Shown here piece by piece: positions 36,328-45,532 of a DNA stretch of 64,000 nucleotides. The notes beneath the pieces were generated by a model. That model ran no database searches. It was not told the DNA's origin and was given only the letters and a program-made list of their open reading frames with translations. Within the stretch, counting starts at the first letter, position 1. Each line of letters starts with the position of its first letter. A program made the translations under genes and the position numbers. This DNA is from Lysinibacillus mangiferihumi (GTDB taxonomy: Bacteria > Bacillota > Bacilli > Bacillales_A > Planococcaceae): positions 62,001-126,000 of the forward strand of contig NZ_PYWM01000005.1 of NCBI RefSeq assembly GCF_003049665.1, in the 5' to 3' direction.

Positions 36328-37035
36328 ATGAAGTGGGTTGCACTGTTAAGTTATATAGCAATGATTATAATCAATGGTTTAGCAAGTACAATCGGTATTA
36401 ATGGCAAAACAACAGCGGAAATATCCAATCAAATAGAGGTACTTTTCACACCAGCAGGCTATGTTTTTGCCATTTGGATTGTGATTTATATTGTTTTGGG
36501 TATATGGATTTTTATTCATTTCTTTTCGAAAACAGAAAATCAGGAGACCGCCATTATCAATCTTGTTACATTAACGTGTCTGTTTAATATTGCGTGGCTT
36601 TTATGTTGGCATTATGCATATTTCGTATTATCCATTGTAATGATGGTAGGTCTCCTTATAAGCTTAATCTTGATATACAGTAGTTATCCAAAAGGGGATA
36701 CTCGTTTTGCAGGAAGATTACCGTTCTCGATTTATTTAGGCTGGATTAGTGTAGCCTTAATGGCGAATATTAGTTTTGTACTGAAGTATTATCAATGGAA
36801 TGGCTTTGGTATCTCTGAAATATGGTGGGCAAATTTATTGCTCTTTGTCGCTACATGTCTTGCTATTTATATACGCACTGTAGAAGTGGATGTTGTGTTT
36901 CCACTAGTTATTATTTGGGCTTTTATCGGCATTGCTGTCAAAAATGGAGTGGATGCAGGAAGTTTATTTTATATGCCTATACTGTATAGCGTAGTGCTCT
37001 TGATATGGATTTTTGTAGGAAAGCGGAAAGAGTAA
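36328..37035 (+). CDS. TspO/MBR-like tryptophan-rich membrane protein
   Basis: 235 residues and about seven hydrophobic helices with many Trp. TPAGYVFAIWIVIYIVLGIW and FNIAWLLCWHY match the TspO/MBR pattern (P.G..F.iW...Y...g.w; N..W...W), though this form is longer than the ~160-residue classical TspO. Such proteins bind tetrapyrroles or other hydrophobic ligands. AAGGAGGG favours the ATG at 36328 over that at 36322. A heme sensor lies upstream, but no shared operon is evident. Confidence 0.7.
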   Translation: MKWVALLSYIAMIIINGLASTIGINGKTTAEISNQIEVLFTPAGYVFAIWIVIYIVLGIWIFIHFFSKTENQETAIINLVTLTCLFNIAWLLCWHYAYFVLSIVMMVGLLISLILIYSSYPKGDTRFAGRLPFSIYLGWISVALMANISFVLKYYQWNGFGISEIWWANLLLFVATCLAIYIRTVEVDVVFPLVIIWAFIGIAVKNGVDAGSLFYMPILYSVVLLIWIFVGKRKE

Positions 37036-37132
37036 CTAGTTGACGGTAACAGCCATCAACGACATAGCAAAAAGTGTTAGATTGATTGCAGTTAATCTAA
37101 CACTTTTTCGCTTTTGTCCCAGTCTCTTTCAT
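37033..37132. repeat. MITE-like element, copy 3 (internally deleted)
   Basis: Starts ACTAGTTGACGGTAACAG, goes straight to the hairpin AAAAAGTGTTAGATT / AATCTAACACTTTTT (37069-37108), and ends TTGTCCCAGTCTCTTTC. Only the end parts of the full element remain. The hairpin can terminate the TspO-like gene. Confidence 0.7.
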
Positions 37133-37300
37133 TCATTGGATTATGGTCAAGGACCGTGCTAGTTGTTCTAATTTTGTTCTTATATGAATATAGTGGCTAC
37201 TAAGTGCTGAAATAGGATGCGAAGTGTAACACTAGAAAATAAGCGTTTGGCAAAGAACGTGATGCTTTGTTATTGAAGGCAAAAAGGAGTGACTACACAC

Positions 37301-38992
37301 GTGCTAGAGTATAGACTCGTGACAACGATTGACGAGCTTGAGTCGTATAAGGAAACTTGGACTAAGATACTTGAACGTGAAAAAAACGATAATCCATTTA
37401 TAGAGTATGGTTGGGTGTCGACGTGGTGGTCGATACTTGGGTGCGAAGAAAATGTGGAAATTTACGTAGTTGAGCATAGTGGAGAGCCCATTGCATTTTT
37501 TCCATTTGTTCATGCTATTCGATTTGGTGGCATTCATCAATTTAGCTTTTTAGGACAAGGACTTGCTTCTTATATGGAGGTGATTTCCGAGAAAATTTGG
37601 AAAGAGAAAGTGGTGCAATATTTATTAAAAGAACTGACAAACCAATATAAACGGGTTCTTTTCTTGTTCCATGGTTTGCTTGAAAGTAAGGATACTTCTC
37701 AGATTTTAGAAAAGTTTACTTTAGAACGACAATTGCCCCATTCAATTTTTCGTGTGGTCACACCTTATATAGATTTTAGAGCAATTGAATTACCGGATTT
37801 TTTAAAGAAGCATAAGCGTAAATTTAAAAGTATTTATCGTCGAGAGAAACGATTAAAAGAATATGGTCAACTTACGTTTCAAAAAGTTGATGATGGAAAT
37901 TTAGATAATATGTTTCAGTTGTTCGAAAGAAGATGGCAAAAGAAAGTAGATACGAGTGGATTTACAAAAGAGCGGACGCGGGCATTTATTGAACAGCTCG
38001 CAAAACAACAAAATGAAGCACTTGCTTTAAAAGTTCATCGTTTGCAATTTGAAAATATTTGGATTGGCTTTACAGTAGATATTTGCTGTCGAGGCAGAAA
38101 CTTTTGTCACACAATGGGGCATGAGCCGGATTTCAATATGTTCGGACCTGGAAGATTGATTGAGAAGGAAAATATGCTACAAGCACATAGTACAAACTTA
38201 CATCTTTACGATTTTGGCAGTGGCTACGAACCGTATAAGTTTGAATGGTATACTCATTTAGATTTTACAAGAAAATTCATTATGAGTACGACAGGAATTA
38301 GGGAGCGACTATTTCGAAATGCAATGGTGCTCCATGAAACGATTTTAACAATAGTAAAAGCAAATCGCAGAATTGTTGAATGGAAACGTAATACATTAGG
38401 AGAAATGCGATACTGGTTGACAAAGGCAACTTTGCACGAGTGGTTTTCAATGCTAAAATGTAGGGTTTTTAGTGGACGGGTATTTCATATTTATTATTTA
38501 CAGTCAAAACGAGGTCATAACAAATCGAACTTTCGTGAAATTTATATTCAATCCGTACTGGAACACGATAAGCGTTCCGAGCTCCTTATGCATTATTTTA
38601 AAGGCTATAAACTGTACGGACAAAGCAAACAGGAAGTCGCTTATTTGCGACATGATCAATTGATACGTGAGGAAGCAATTGGATTTATACAGGAGTTGCC
38701 ACCGAATACTACATATATTAAAAATTATGAACTACCGAACCTCCAAATAATAGTCGGGGAAGTGCAACGAGAAGGGCGAGCAATTTGTACGTCTGCCAAT
38801 TGGTTTGAATGGAGGAAACGTAAGAAGTTGTCAGCATTGGGATTTCAAAAGGTAGAACGTGTATGGGTCAATCAATTTTTTAAATGGAAAAAAATATATC
38901 GTCAACAGGATAAATGGGAAAAGTATTTGTTAAAACAAGGGCATAAATTAGAGCATATTTGGCATCTAGCCATACTTTCCTTGCTTATATAA
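37301..38992 (+). CDS. GNAT/FemAB-type protein (CelD/BcsL-like), polysaccharide-related paralogue
   Basis: About 563 residues. The N-terminal ~330 residues match the Acetyltransf_6 (CelD/BcsL) fold: NDNPFIEYGWVSTWW, FHGLLESK, HKRKFKSIYRREKRL, and GSGYEPYKFEWY. The last ~200 residues form a separate domain of unknown role. It is a clear paralogue of the protein at 43132-44805, which sits in a polysaccharide locus, so I infer acylation or modification of a surface polymer. AAAGGAGTG at 37283-37291 supports the GTG at 37301. Flanked by MITE-like copies on both sides. Confidence 0.72.
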   Translation: MLEYRLVTTIDELESYKETWTKILEREKNDNPFIEYGWVSTWWSILGCEENVEIYVVEHSGEPIAFFPFVHAIRFGGIHQFSFLGQGLASYMEVISEKIWKEKVVQYLLKELTNQYKRVLFLFHGLLESKDTSQILEKFTLERQLPHSIFRVVTPYIDFRAIELPDFLKKHKRKFKSIYRREKRLKEYGQLTFQKVDDGNLDNMFQLFERRWQKKVDTSGFTKERTRAFIEQLAKQQNEALALKVHRLQFENIWIGFTVDICCRGRNFCHTMGHEPDFNMFGPGRLIEKENMLQAHSTNLHLYDFGSGYEPYKFEWYTHLDFTRKFIMSTTGIRERLFRNAMVLHETILTIVKANRRIVEWKRNTLGEMRYWLTKATLHEWFSMLKCRVFSGRVFHIYYLQSKRGHNKSNFREIYIQSVLEHDKRSELLMHYFKGYKLYGQSKQEVAYLRHDQLIREEAIGFIQELPPNTTYIKNYELPNLQIIVGEVQREGRAICTSANWFEWRKRKKLSALGFQKVERVWVNQFFKWKKIYRQQDKWEKYLLKQGHKLEHIWHLAILSLLI

Positions 38993-38993
38993 C

Positions 38994-39314
38994 AAAAAGA
39001 GGCGGGGACATAACTAAAAAATTTAAAGAACAGAGGAAAGGTGTTCATAATTTTTTGCTATATGAACTTAGCTATTCTTACTTTTTCAATAAAAAAATTA
39101 GAAGTGTTCACTAGTTGTTGGTAGCGAAGGCGGTGACTCCAGCGGGAACAGCACATAATGTTAGACGCAACAGACCGCGCGTTAGCGAGGGTTGCGGCTT
39201 ACGGTGTGCCCGCGGAAAGCACCGCTGTAGCGGACAACAACGGTATAGCAAAAAAGTGTTAGATTGATTGGGTTCAATCTAACACTTTTTCTCTTTTGTC
39301 CTAGCCTCTTTTTT
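38994..39314. mobile_element. MITE-like element, copy 2
   Basis: Terminal inverted repeats AAAAAGAGGCGGGGACA (left) and TGTCCTAGCCTCTTTTT (right) differ at two positions. Inside are the ACTAGTTGTTGGTAGC block, GCGTTAGCGAGGGTTGCGGC, and a hairpin AAAAAGTGTTAGATTGA / TCAATCTAACACTTTTT. No transposase is encoded, so it would need a helper. Confidence 0.82.
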
Positions 39315-39395
39315 AGCTTGTCTAAATTTAATTGTAACTATCATGCTGTAATGCAGGTGATATTTTGTTAACGTAGTGCATTAGCAAAAATCAAA

Positions 39396-39992
39396 TTAAA
39401 AGTGAATGCCTGGTTTATCAATAAGCTTACAGCCTGTGCCATATTTCGCTTTTAAGGCACCTTTAAAGTGTGTTTGTTCAAGCTCTGGAAATGCCTGCTT
39501 CCATAGTTCGAATACATTATGATTTGACGCTGTGCCGTCTTTTGTTAGGCGGACAATATGGAAACCGTATTCGTCATTACAACGAGCGAGTGGACGATTT
39601 TCTCGCACTGTCATAATGCGTCCGCTTGCCGTTATTTCATAGAGTCCTTCATAGCCTGCAATTGCACGGCTTTCTTCATCTAAATTAGTTGTTTTAATAA
39701 CTGCCTTGTCAACAGGTTTTTGTTCTTTAGCAGGCGCTTCGGGTTTCTTTTCCTCTGGAAGTTGTTCAACAATAATAAAATCTTTATTGGAAGCTTTATC
39801 GCTCATTGTTGCCATTACATTCATAATGGAGCCTACATAATGTAATGGTTTGTCGCTACCTTCTTCATAGACAAAAATATTATAGTCGGTTTTATTTACC
39901 TTTTTCATAATAATGTTTCCTGTCGTAATCGTAAAACCGATAAATTTGTTTTTATTTAGTGCTTGCAATGCTTGTTGCTTTGTTAAAGTCAT
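39396..39992 (-). CDS. Protein with NUMOD4-like motif, no HNH domain
   Basis: 198 residues. The C-terminal ~90 residues (IAGYEGLYEITASGRIMTVRE, YGFHIVRLTKDG, HNVFELWKQAFPE) match the NUMOD4-type DNA-binding motif normally found next to HNH domains in homing endonucleases. No HNH follows. The N-terminal ~80 residues look like a small beta domain, linked by a Lys/Pro/Glu-rich stretch. Likely DNA binding; cellular role unknown. On the minus strand AGGAGAATTAATA precedes the ATG. Confidence 0.65.
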   Translation of the reverse strand: MTLTKQQALQALNKNKFIGFTITTGNIIMKKVNKTDYNIFVYEEGSDKPLHYVGSIMNVMATMSDKASNKDFIIVEQLPEEKKPEAPAKEQKPVDKAVIKTTNLDEESRAIAGYEGLYEITASGRIMTVRENRPLARCNDEYGFHIVRLTKDGTASNHNVFELWKQAFPELEQTHFKGALKAKYGTGCKLIDKPGIHF

Positions 39993-40124
39993 TATTAATT
40001 CTCCTAAAAAAATGTTTTTTCTATTTTACCATAAAATTAGTAGTACTGTTTTCTAATGCTTGTTGCAATTGCCCATAGGAAAGAAAAATGCAAAAATACA
40101 GTTTGGTAAATTTAAGAAAAATAT

Positions 40125-40184
40125 GTAAAGGATGCTTTACAAAATAAAGAAAGTAAAGTACACTTTACGTAAAGTTAGCTTTAC
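40125..40184 (+). promoter_or_regulatory. Three GTAAAG-N4-CTTTAC operators
   Basis: Inverted repeats GTAAAG-N4-CTTTAC lie at 40125-40140, 40153-40168 and 40169-40184, the last two directly abutting. They end 16 bases before the XRE gene, so autoregulation by that protein is the simplest explanation. Confidence 0.85.
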
Positions 40185-40200
40185 ATAGGGGTGGTGAAAA

Positions 40201-40407
40201 ATGAAACAACGCATAAAAGAGCTGAGGGCTTCCTTTGGTTGGACACAGGAACAGCTATCCGAAAAACTAGGTGTTTCTAGACAAACGATTATTTCGATAG
40301 AGAATGGTCGTTATAATCCGTCTTTAGAACTGGCGTATAAGATTGCAAAATCATTTCAACTAAGTATTGAAGAAGTATTTATTTTTGAGGAAGGTAGTGA
40401 TGCATGA
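40201..40407 (+). CDS. Small XRE-family transcriptional regulator
   Basis: 68 residues, almost entirely an HTH: IKELRASFGWTQEQLSEKLG, VSRQTIISIENGRYNPSLEL. It belongs to the short group often paired with a membrane protein gene. GGGGTGG precedes the ATG. Its stop overlaps the next start by 4 nt. Three palindromes upstream suggest it represses its own operon. Confidence 0.92.
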   Translation: MKQRIKELRASFGWTQEQLSEKLGVSRQTIISIENGRYNPSLELAYKIAKSFQLSIEEVFIFEEGSDA

Positions 40408-40709
40408 TGACTTTGGAACAAATGCTAGGTTTTCTTGGTATCGTATTAGGACTTTCAGGCGGTCTTTTTGGACTTTGGTGGGGACGTAGAATGGCTGCAC
40501 GTAAAAATGGGCTAGATGAAAGATATGAAAAAATTACAGTTCATTCACTGGCAACTGGCTGGAAAATAACGATTATCTCCATCTATCTGCTACTCCTTTT
40601 AGTGATTCTTGGTACGCAGTTTTCTACTGCCCAAGTATTAGGGATTCTGTTATTCATTCATATGGCAGGATGGGCATTTTCAACATTGTATTATAATTTA
40701 AAGTTTTAG
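40404..40709 (+). CDS. Small membrane protein of the XRE operon
   Basis: 101 residues with three hydrophobic helices (start MMTLEQMLGFLGIVLGLSGG, middle IISIYLLLLLVILG, end FIHMAGWAFSTLYYN). The 4-nt overlap with the regulator and shared operators point to one functional unit, perhaps membrane-linked control; no specific function known. Confidence 0.75.
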   Translation: MMTLEQMLGFLGIVLGLSGGLFGLWWGRRMAARKNGLDERYEKITVHSLATGWKITIISIYLLLLLVILGTQFSTAQVLGILLFIHMAGWAFSTLYYNLKF

Positions 40710-40731
40710 AGTGGAAGGGGGCAAATTCAAT

Positions 40732-41202
40732 ATGCAACATCAGTTTAGTATGAATTTATCTTGGTCACAAGGAAGAAATGGTACAGGCAATTTATCAGCC
40801 GCTCATTTGAAAACAAATGTATCTATTCCTCGGGAAATGAATGGGCCAGGAATAGGAACAAATCCGGATGAGATGTTATTGGGTGCTTCCGCAACTTGTT
40901 ATTTAATTACATTTGCTGCTTTACTTGAAAATTCTAAAATTCCTGTCGTGGCATTATCAATGGAGGCACAAGGGTTTGTCGATGTAACGGATGGTGTTTT
41001 TACATATGAAAAAATTATCCACAAACCGAATGTCAAAGTAGCTCATCTCACGGAGCGTGAGGAAAGACGTATTAATCGATTGGCACATAAAGCAGAACAA
41101 ACTTGTATGATTAGTAAAGCTTTAAAAGGAAATGTGCAAATTGAATGTCACCTTCAAATTGAACATACGACTGATGGTCAACCAGCCACCTCAACGATTT
41201 AA
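40732..41202 (+). CDS. OsmC-family peroxiredoxin-like protein
   Basis: 156 residues. SATCYLI and EQTCMISKAL hold the two cysteines of OsmC/Ohr-type hydroperoxide reductases. The subgroup resembles SACOL1771-type proteins. It is the third gene behind the XRE operators, 22 bases after the membrane protein, so may share their control. GGAAGGGGG precedes the ATG at 40732. Confidence 0.85.
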   Translation: MQHQFSMNLSWSQGRNGTGNLSAAHLKTNVSIPREMNGPGIGTNPDEMLLGASATCYLITFAALLENSKIPVVALSMEAQGFVDVTDGVFTYEKIIHKPNVKVAHLTEREERRINRLAHKAEQTCMISKALKGNVQIECHLQIEHTTDGQPATSTI

Positions 41203-41207
41203 TGATG

Positions 41208-41252
41208 AAAGGAATTATGCTAGAAGTTTTTCTAGCGTAATTCCTTTTGTCA
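41208..41252 (+). terminator. Strong terminator
   Basis: AAAGGAATTATGCTAGAA and TTCTAGCGTAATTCCTTT pair over 18 positions (one mismatch) around GTTT, then TGTCATTTTT. It separates the OsmC gene from the polysaccharide locus. Confidence 0.9.
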
Positions 41253-41347
41253 TTTTTACATAGTATTTACTTGGACTGAAATAGTTCTATAAATGGGCGA
41301 AATGAATATATAAAGTTAAGCACTAAAAAAATGAAAAGGGTGATGTA

Positions 41348-41983
41348 TTGCACGTACAGACAGCCGAGACACTCACATTTTACGGTCAGTATGGAAAACG
41401 AATTTTTGATATAGTAGGGGCACTTATTTTATTGCTTTTAACAATTCCTCTTATGATAGCTATTTTCCTCCTATTACTTATTACTACTGGACGCCCCATC
41501 TTTTTCAAACAAATTCGAACGGGATATGATCATCAGCGTTTTATCATATGGAAATTAAGGACCATGTCCATACAGGCAACACCTGTCAATATGCCTGTGA
41601 TATGTACAGATGGTATACCAGATGATTACTATTTTAAAACTGACCAAGATACGCGCATTACAAAAATTGGTGCAGTCCTTCGTAAGTTAAGTATTGATGA
41701 AATTCCACAGCTTTTAAACGTATTAAAAGGTGATATGAGTATTGTTGGGCCCAGGCCTGAAATTCCTGCAATTACAAATAGCTATAGCGCATTACAAGCA
41801 CGTCGTTTGGAAGTAAAGCCAGGTTTAACAGGGCTTGCCCAAATTAACGGTCGCTCTAATATATCGCATGGACAAAAAATTTCCTATGACCTTCACTATG
41901 TGGACCATGTAACTTTTTGGATGGATGTAAAAATTGTTGTGAAAACACTTTTTGTCGTACTGGCCAGAACAGGTGCTTATTGA
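41348..41983 (+). CDS. Priming sugar transferase (polyprenyl-phosphate glycosyl-1-phosphate transferase)
   Basis: 211 residues. One N-terminal helix, then KLRTM, RKLSIDEIPQLLNVLKGDMS, VGPRPE and KPGLTGLAQINGR, the full monotopic PGT signature. It loads the first sugar onto undecaprenyl phosphate at the inner membrane face, starting a polymer. A TTG at 41348 follows AAAAGGGTGATG. It leads a tight five-gene operon. Confidence 0.92.
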   Translation: MHVQTAETLTFYGQYGKRIFDIVGALILLLLTIPLMIAIFLLLLITTGRPIFFKQIRTGYDHQRFIIWKLRTMSIQATPVNMPVICTDGIPDDYYFKTDQDTRITKIGAVLRKLSIDEIPQLLNVLKGDMSIVGPRPEIPAITNSYSALQARRLEVKPGLTGLAQINGRSNISHGQKISYDLHYVDHVTFWMDVKIVVKTLFVVLARTGAY

Positions 41984-42002
41984 AAGCAGGAGGTGGAGGA
42001 TA

Positions 42003-43130
42003 CTGAAGATTGTTCAACTAATCACACGTATGGATAAGGTAGGTGGCGCTCAAAAGCATGTCGAGGCGCTTGCTATAAAATTAAAGCAAGATGCCCATGA
42101 AGTGACGATTGTGACAGGGAGTTATGATGCATCATTATGGCGCTTACAAGAGGCGCAAATTGAAGTTATTAGTATCCCAGCCATGCAGCGAGCAATTCAT
42201 CTGACAAAAGATATGCAAGCGCTTTGGCAATTACGAGCAGCTTTTAAAAAAATGCAGCCTGACATTATTGCGGCACATTCTTCTAAAGCAGGTGCAATTG
42301 GACGTGTTGCCGGTCGTCTTTTACGTATTCCAACAATTTTTACTGCGCATAGCTGGAGCTTTACAGAGGGAGTGCCGCCCAAAAAACAATTAATGTATCG
42401 TCAGCTTGAAAAAACTGTCCAACCACTCACAACAAAAATTATTACCGTTTCTGATTATGATCGCAAGTTAGCGCTAGCGAAGGGAATCGCACCCGCTCAT
42501 AAAATGCAGACCATTCATAATGGTATAGAACATTTAGAAAGCATAATGGCACCAAATAGAGTATGGAATGAACAGCCTCAACTTGTTATGGTCGCTCGCT
42601 TTGAGATACCGAAAAGACAGGATCGATTGCTAGAAGCTTTGTTGGCGTTACGTGACATTCCTTGGCATCTTCAATTTATTGGGGATGGTTCTTTACGTCT
42701 GCCATTAGAAAATTATGTGAAAGACAAAGGGTTATCAGAGAGAGTGACCTTTTTAGGCAATCAATTGGATGTCACAACACTACTTGCTGAAAGTCAAATC
42801 TTTGTATTGTTATCCGACTGGGAGGGCCTGCCTATTTCAATTATTGAAGCGATGAGAGCTGGGCTTCCCATTATTGCGACGGATGTTGGTGGAGTGAATG
42901 AATTAGTGACTGATGGTGAAAATGGATTTTTAATTCCTCGTGACGATGAAAATCAGAGTCTATTAATAAAAAAACTAAAACAGCTTTTAGCAGATAAAAC
43001 ACTTTGCGAAAAAATGGGCGATGCAAGCGAACGCCGTTTTTTACGAAACTTTACGTTTTTGCCTATGTATCAAAAGACGCTCGATATTTATGAACAAGCT
43101 ATTTCAAAGTTTGCTAAGAAGGGTGATTAA
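42003..43130 (+). CDS. Glycosyltransferase family 4
   Basis: About 375 residues. GT-B fold: VGGAQKHVEAL near the start, HSSKAGAIGRVAGRLL, HSWSF, then MVARFEIPKRQDRLLEAL, SDWEGLPISIIEAM, ADVGGVNELV. The strong RBS AGGAGGTGGAGG ends at 42000, which points to a CTG start at 42003; earlier TTG at 41952 would overlap the preceding gene. It likely adds the second sugar. Confidence 0.88.
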   Translation: MKIVQLITRMDKVGGAQKHVEALAIKLKQDAHEVTIVTGSYDASLWRLQEAQIEVISIPAMQRAIHLTKDMQALWQLRAAFKKMQPDIIAAHSSKAGAIGRVAGRLLRIPTIFTAHSWSFTEGVPPKKQLMYRQLEKTVQPLTTKIITVSDYDRKLALAKGIAPAHKMQTIHNGIEHLESIMAPNRVWNEQPQLVMVARFEIPKRQDRLLEALLALRDIPWHLQFIGDGSLRLPLENYVKDKGLSERVTFLGNQLDVTTLLAESQIFVLLSDWEGLPISIIEAMRAGLPIIATDVGGVNELVTDGENGFLIPRDDENQSLLIKKLKQLLADKTLCEKMGDASERRFLRNFTFLPMYQKTLDIYEQAISKFAKKGD

Positions 43131-43131
43131 A

Positions 43132-44805
43132 TTGCAATTACTTCGCATTCGAACGGACGATGAACTTGTGCTTTATAAGGAGATATGGGATGACATTTTA
43201 GCGCATGAACAAAATGATAATCCATTTATTGAATATGCATGGTTTTATAACTGGTGGATTACGATTGGAAGAAAAGAACGAGTGGAGCTATATGCTGTTC
43301 AAAAGGATGAGGATATTATAGCGTTTTTGCCATTTACGGTAAAAATGCTTTGGGGAGTGCGCATATATGCCTTTACAGGTGAAAAAATAGCTCATTATAC
43401 AGGAATCGTCGCAAGGAAAGAGTGGCAACTTTCTGCCATTACGTTCGTATTTGATGAGCTTATGAAAAAGCACCGCCACGTATTATTTTCCTTTCATGGA
43501 TTACTAGAAAGTAAAGAATCATCAAAAGTAATCGAGCAGTATTTTGTTGAAAAGCAATTACAACCTCGTATTTTTCGAGATGTAACACCGTATCTCGCCT
43601 TTTGCGAAGTTGATTTCGATAGCTATTTTAAGGAAAGGGAAAAAATGCATGATGTCGAACGTCGGAAAAATAAGCTGCGAACATTTGGCTATTTGCGCAA
43701 GAAATCGCCTGTACAAGAAGACCTAAGAGCATTGTTTCAGTTATACGATAGATGTTGGCTAAAAAAAATAGATACGAGTGAGTTTACAAAAGGGAAGAAA
43801 AAAGATTTCTTTGAAAGGCTTATGCTACTGCAAGGGGAAGCAATGCAAGTCGAGGTAGATGCTCTTGCTTTTGACAATCAATGGCTAGCTTTTAACTACG
43901 GTATTTGTTGTCGGGGACGTTATGTAACGTATGCAAGCGGTTATGAGCCCAACTTTACAAGTTTTGGGGTAGACCACTTACTGAATCAATCCACAATAAA
44001 ACGTATTTTTACAGAAAACTACCTTTTGTACGATATGAGTGCTGGTTATGAGCCTTCTAAATTCGCGTGGCGTTCTGGCATTGATTTTACAAGGCGGCTA
44101 GCGGTGAGTAGTAACACGAAGCGTGCCAAGTTATTATTTAGACGATTTGTATGGAAGGAACGCATAAAGGAAATGTTGCGCAGTAATCAGCGCGTTGTCA
44201 AATGGACACGTCATACGCTTGGTCATTTACGCTATTTAGTAAAGTATGGGAAAGGGAAAGATTGGCTAGAATATGGACAACAATTCGTTGAAAAGTTTGT
44301 TCGTTTAAAGCGCGTGGAATTGTACGAGTTATCCCCAACGGATCGAGTAATACCACAGCAACCAGTAGGAGAGTTGTTTGAGGAAATGACGATTCAAGAG
44401 GCGATACAAATCGATCAGGAAGAGCTTATTTCCTTATTGTCTAAGGGATATACCATCTATAAAGATTCCTTTGCTCAAACGAGTAAGCCTGCTTTTGCTT
44501 TACATACGGAAAATTTACGTGTGGATGCATTGCAAATTGTTGAGCCATTGCCAAAGCAAACCTATTTTTTAACTTATGATCTCTATAAAAATATCGACAT
44601 TATCACAGCATATATTCAAAAAGTAAAACCAGATAAAACACTGTGGATAACGGCAAATTTTTGGCAATGGCGTAAGCGAAAACGTCTACAACAAATAGGC
44701 TATAAACGTATTTCTCGAATGAAGCATTTTAAATGTGCTCGTTATGAGCGCAATCATGTAGAAAATTACACAGAGAGTGGGGGCGATGTTCATTCTATCC
44801 ATTAG
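43132..44805 (+). CDS. GNAT/FemAB-type protein (CelD/BcsL-like)
   Basis: About 557 residues. Same two-part layout as the protein at 37301-38992: NDNPFIEYAWFYNWW, FHGLLESK, ICCRGRYVTYASGYEPN, SAGYEPSKFAW. The TTG at 43132 follows AAGAAGGGTGAT inside the end of the glycosyltransferase gene. Probably acylates or peptidyl-modifies the polymer; substrate unknown. Confidence 0.75.
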   Translation: MQLLRIRTDDELVLYKEIWDDILAHEQNDNPFIEYAWFYNWWITIGRKERVELYAVQKDEDIIAFLPFTVKMLWGVRIYAFTGEKIAHYTGIVARKEWQLSAITFVFDELMKKHRHVLFSFHGLLESKESSKVIEQYFVEKQLQPRIFRDVTPYLAFCEVDFDSYFKEREKMHDVERRKNKLRTFGYLRKKSPVQEDLRALFQLYDRCWLKKIDTSEFTKGKKKDFFERLMLLQGEAMQVEVDALAFDNQWLAFNYGICCRGRYVTYASGYEPNFTSFGVDHLLNQSTIKRIFTENYLLYDMSAGYEPSKFAWRSGIDFTRRLAVSSNTKRAKLLFRRFVWKERIKEMLRSNQRVVKWTRHTLGHLRYLVKYGKGKDWLEYGQQFVEKFVRLKRVELYELSPTDRVIPQQPVGELFEEMTIQEAIQIDQEELISLLSKGYTIYKDSFAQTSKPAFALHTENLRVDALQIVEPLPKQTYFLTYDLYKNIDIITAYIQKVKPDKTLWITANFWQWRKRKRLQQIGYKRISRMKHFKCARYERNHVENYTESGGDVHSIH

Positions 44806-45532
44806 AAGTAAGCGATGGAATATCGCGATGCAGCATATTTACTTTGCAGAAAAGATAGCAAATACTAGAAAGCCGATGAAGTTAGTTTGTCACACACATT
44901 CACTTGTTCCAAGTCGTAAGTTGATTAAGCGTGAAGCGGTTCATATTCGATTAACAGATCATGAGTACATGATGTTGAGTGCACTGTCGAAAAACACTCG
45001 AAAACTATTGCGTCGTGCACAAGAAGAGTCCTATCAAGTTTTCTTATATAAAGAGCCTTCGGAGGATAATTTACGAGCATTTCAACAGTTTTATAATGAG
45101 TTTGCCAAAAGGAAAAAAATCGACCAAATAAATAAGCCTCAAATGGAAGCAATCATGCTATTAAATCAACAACATGCTTTGTTATTGTCAGAGGTGCGGA
45201 GTATTTGTGGACAAACCTTATGCTATCGACTGGATATTGTCCATGCACAAAAAGCGATGTCCTATTATGTAGCGACCTGTCATGCTAGCGCATTACCTAC
45301 ACATTTAAAACGTCCTATGCGCTATGCGAATCGTTTCTTGTTATGGCACAATTTCATGTATTTAAAACAGCAAGGGTTCGTTCTATATGATATGGGTGAG
45401 CTAACAGATATCGAAACGGTTCGTCAATTTAAATTGAGTTTCGGTGGACAAGTTGTAAACGTATATTCTGGTTACATCGCACATTCGAGAATAAGTGCGT
45501 TGTTATTGGGCGTGCAAAAGTGGAGAAAATAG
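44786..45532 (+). CDS. FemAB/GNAT-like protein
   Basis: About 248 residues. KNTRKLLRRAQEESYQVFLY and YDMGELTDIETVRQFKLSFGG match the second half of GNAT-fold transferases of the FemAB/CelD type. The ATG at 44786 (MFILSIR) has GAGAGTGGGGG upstream; it overlaps the previous gene by 20 nt and the next by 13. Confidence 0.65.
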   Translation: MFILSIRSKRWNIAMQHIYFAEKIANTRKPMKLVCHTHSLVPSRKLIKREAVHIRLTDHEYMMLSALSKNTRKLLRRAQEESYQVFLYKEPSEDNLRAFQQFYNEFAKRKKIDQINKPQMEAIMLLNQQHALLLSEVRSICGQTLCYRLDIVHAQKAMSYYVATCHASALPTHLKRPMRYANRFLLWHNFMYLKQQGFVLYDMGELTDIETVRQFKLSFGGQVVNVYSGYIAHSRISALLLGVQKWRK

